DNA of 7,837 nt from Chamaesiphon sp. Lineage in GTDB: Bacteria > Cyanobacteriota > Cyanobacteriia > Cyanobacteriales > Chamaesiphonaceae. Below are positions 6,617-7,837 of this stretch, piece by piece. How positions within the stretch are numbered: position 1 is the stretch's first letter; each line of letters starts with the position of its first letter. Under the pieces are notes generated by a model. It was not told where the DNA came from and made no database searches. It saw nothing but the letters and a program-made list of their open reading frames with translations. The DNA lies in the NCBI GenBank assembly GCA_026785875.1, contig JAJAZF010000066.1, positions 1 through 7,837 on the forward strand, given 5' to 3'. Made by a program: the position numbers and the translations under genes.

Positions 6617-6645
6617 ATAATAATTCTGGATCGCCTAAGTGCTAA
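6617..6645 (-). promoter_or_regulatory. weak candidate promoter for the ComFB gene
   Basis: On the minus strand TTAGCA (6645-6640) and TATTAT (6622-6617) lie 17 bases apart, four and five consensus matches. The predicted start is only about 7 bases before the ATG, giving a nearly leaderless mRNA, which agrees with the missing Shine-Dalgarno but lowers confidence. The rest of the gap up to 6763 shows no gene. Confidence 0.2.
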
Positions 6646-6763
6646 CGCTGACGTTAAACCACTATTTACATATATTGTTCCCTCAGGATAGACAAAGAGA
6701 AACAGAGTGCAGGGAATTGGGAGTTGGTTTATTGCGATCGATAGCGAACGTAGTTTTGGTAAT

Positions 6764-6849
6764 CAGTTGACAGTTGACAGCGATTCGCGCTCCTCGGGTT
6801 CCCCGAGGGTTTAGCGAATCAAGACAGTTGACAGTTGACAGCGATTCGC
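6764..6849. repeat. two 25-bp direct repeats flanking a long hairpin
   Basis: The same 25 bases occur at 6764-6788 and 6825-6849, 61 bases apart. Each is two tandem CAGTTGA heptamers followed by CAGCGATTCGC. Between them is an imperfect palindrome: GATTCGC (6782-6788) pairs with GCGAATC (6814-6820), and inside it CCTCGGG (6792-6798) pairs with CCCGAGG (6802-6808) around a TTC loop. The block begins 5 bases past the M23 stop and could shape its mRNA end. TTGACAG-type heptamer repeats are known as short tandem repeats in cyanobacterial intergenic DNA. Confidence 0.75.
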
Positions 6850-6853
6850 TTGA

Positions 6854-7792
6854 TTACTCGATCGCGATCGATCGCCATTGAACGGGATCGACTGAGACAG
6901 CATTGACATATAGCCCCCAATGGAGATGAGGCCCTGTAGACGATCCAGTCGTACCGATCGCGCCAATCCGATCTCCAGGCGCGAGCATTTGCCCTGCTTC
7001 GACATTAATTTTGCTCATGTGCATGAAAATACTGACAACTCCTTGTCCGTGATCTACTCCCACTACATTACCATGAACGCGAAAACCCTTATTTTCATAA
7101 CCTACTAAGACAACTTTGCCACCAGCGGGAGCCACCACATCAGAACCATAAGCACCCGCATAGTCTAAACCGCGATGATAATAGTCCTTGGCAAGCTCCC
7201 CATTGTAGTAGCGACGGACACCGTAAGGAGAAGAAGTTCTCCCCTGATTGGGAGCGATAAATTTGCCATCCCACAGTTTATCGGGACTGACAGTAGCTTT
7301 GAAAGCGGCTACTTGCTTTAATTCTAATTCTGTCGCCTCCAGCCCAGATTTGCCTGGGGAGAAATTGATGCGTTGGAGCGGAAATTTGCGATCGCTGACT
7401 GAGACTTTGAGTGTAGTCTTACCAGTATTGTCAGAGATCGTCAACTCTCGATCCCCTGGTTTTTCGAGCGGGGTAGTCGGCACCATCGCCCGAAACCCAT
7501 TGGTACCCACTTCAAATACTGGATAAGTTTTACCGCCAACTTTCACCATCGGTGGGGTAGGCTTACCAGGAGATGGGGTGATATTTACAACGATCGTTTC
7601 CCCTAATCGGGGCTTTGCAGGTGTAAATTGGTTGCTTAGTGCCAATCCTGGAATTTTTACAGCCGATGATATAACGATCGTCAACGCCATTGCACCCAAT
7701 AAGATCGATCGCCAATTACGGAATGAAAAGCGATCGCGTAAGAGCGAATTTAGTAGTTGAGGTGATGCTTTGGCAAACAGAGACTTAGCCAT
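6854..7792 (-). CDS. M23 family (LytM-like) metallopeptidase, exported
   Basis: Protein of 312 residues. The N-terminus is basic, then a hydrophobic segment at about residues 29-52 (SILLGAMALTIVISSAV...) acts as signal peptide or membrane anchor. A beta-rich region (55-135) resembles the domain placed before the peptidase in cyanobacterial members. The M23 domain spans about 180-306 with the complete zinc site: H206 and D210 in HRGLD, H289 and H291 in PHLHW, with H258 (MHMS) as the further active-site His. All expected residues are present, so it should cut peptidoglycan cross-links in the periplasm, with a role in wall remodelling or cell separation. The ATG at 7792 fits the signal region. 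The leader is pyrimidine-rich with no Shine-Dalgarno. It ends next to a repeat block and appears to be transcribed separately from the ComFB gene. Confidence 0.93.
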   Translation of the reverse strand: MAKSLFAKASPQLLNSLLRDRFSFRNWRSILLGAMALTIVISSAVKIPGLALSNQFTPAKPRLGETIVVNITPSPGKPTPPMVKVGGKTYPVFEVGTNGFRAMVPTTPLEKPGDRELTISDNTGKTTLKVSVSDRKFPLQRINFSPGKSGLEATELELKQVAAFKATVSPDKLWDGKFIAPNQGRTSSPYGVRRYYNGELAKDYYHRGLDYAGAYGSDVVAPAGGKVVLVGYENKGFRVHGNVVGVDHGQGVVSIFMHMSKINVEAGQMLAPGDRIGAIGTTGSSTGPHLHWGLYVNAVSVDPVQWRSIAIE

Positions 7793-7837
7793 AGAGATTC
7801 TAGGTACAAAGATAGGGTAGAGGGAGGGAAGAAGGAA

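Noticed and set aside
6764..6849. Direct repeats as a CRISPR array
   Set aside because: There are only two copies, with a palindromic spacer that itself contains repeat parts, and no cas genes.

Overview
The window looks like a piece of a cyanobacterial chromosome. The evidence is six copies of the HIP1 octamer GCGATCGC within 7.8 kb and many more CGATCG cores, two carotenoid desaturases of cyanobacterial type (CrtD-like and ZDS/CrtQ-like), a DUF4330 protein, a ComFB-like protein, short palindromic repeats, and weak or absent Shine-Dalgarno sequences. I cannot name the genus. No CRISPR array, transposase gene, phage gene or rRNA is visible. The only transposase-like sequence is a short zinc ribbon at the front of one protein.

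Left part (1-4680): crtD (85-1626, +) is followed by an AT-rich gap and a small membrane-anchored DUF4330 protein (1901-2428, +). These converge on a minus-strand pair made of zeta-carotene desaturase (3101-4564) and a downstream SRPBCC/START-like protein (2527-3003). A perfect 10-bp-stem hairpin lies between the convergent units. The two desaturases belong to one broad pathway: ZDS acts on the route to lycopene, and CrtD adds the 3',4' double bond needed for myxol-type carotenoids. The gap between zds and the SRPBCC gene holds a perfect hairpin and a G-rich tract.

Middle (4680-5180): a block of palindromic repeat DNA, then two tandem initiator tRNA genes (tRNA-fMet, anticodon CAT) with a promoter-like sequence before them and a strong intrinsic terminator after them. 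The copies differ at four bases, one of them in the discriminating 1-72 pair (C-A in the first, C-C in the second).

Right part (5243-7792, all minus): an M23 (LytM-like) envelope peptidase, then a ComFB-family protein, then an unusual fusion of an IS1-type zinc ribbon to an O-methyltransferase fold. The fusion has lost the expected metal-binding residues and much of the SAM-binding signature. The ComFB and fusion genes are 50 bp apart and may be co-transcribed. A repeat made of two identical 25-bp copies flanking a long hairpin lies just past the end of the M23 gene.

The best candidate for something undescribed is the zinc-ribbon/degenerate methyltransferase protein beside a probable second-messenger receptor. 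That reading is inference from sequence alone.
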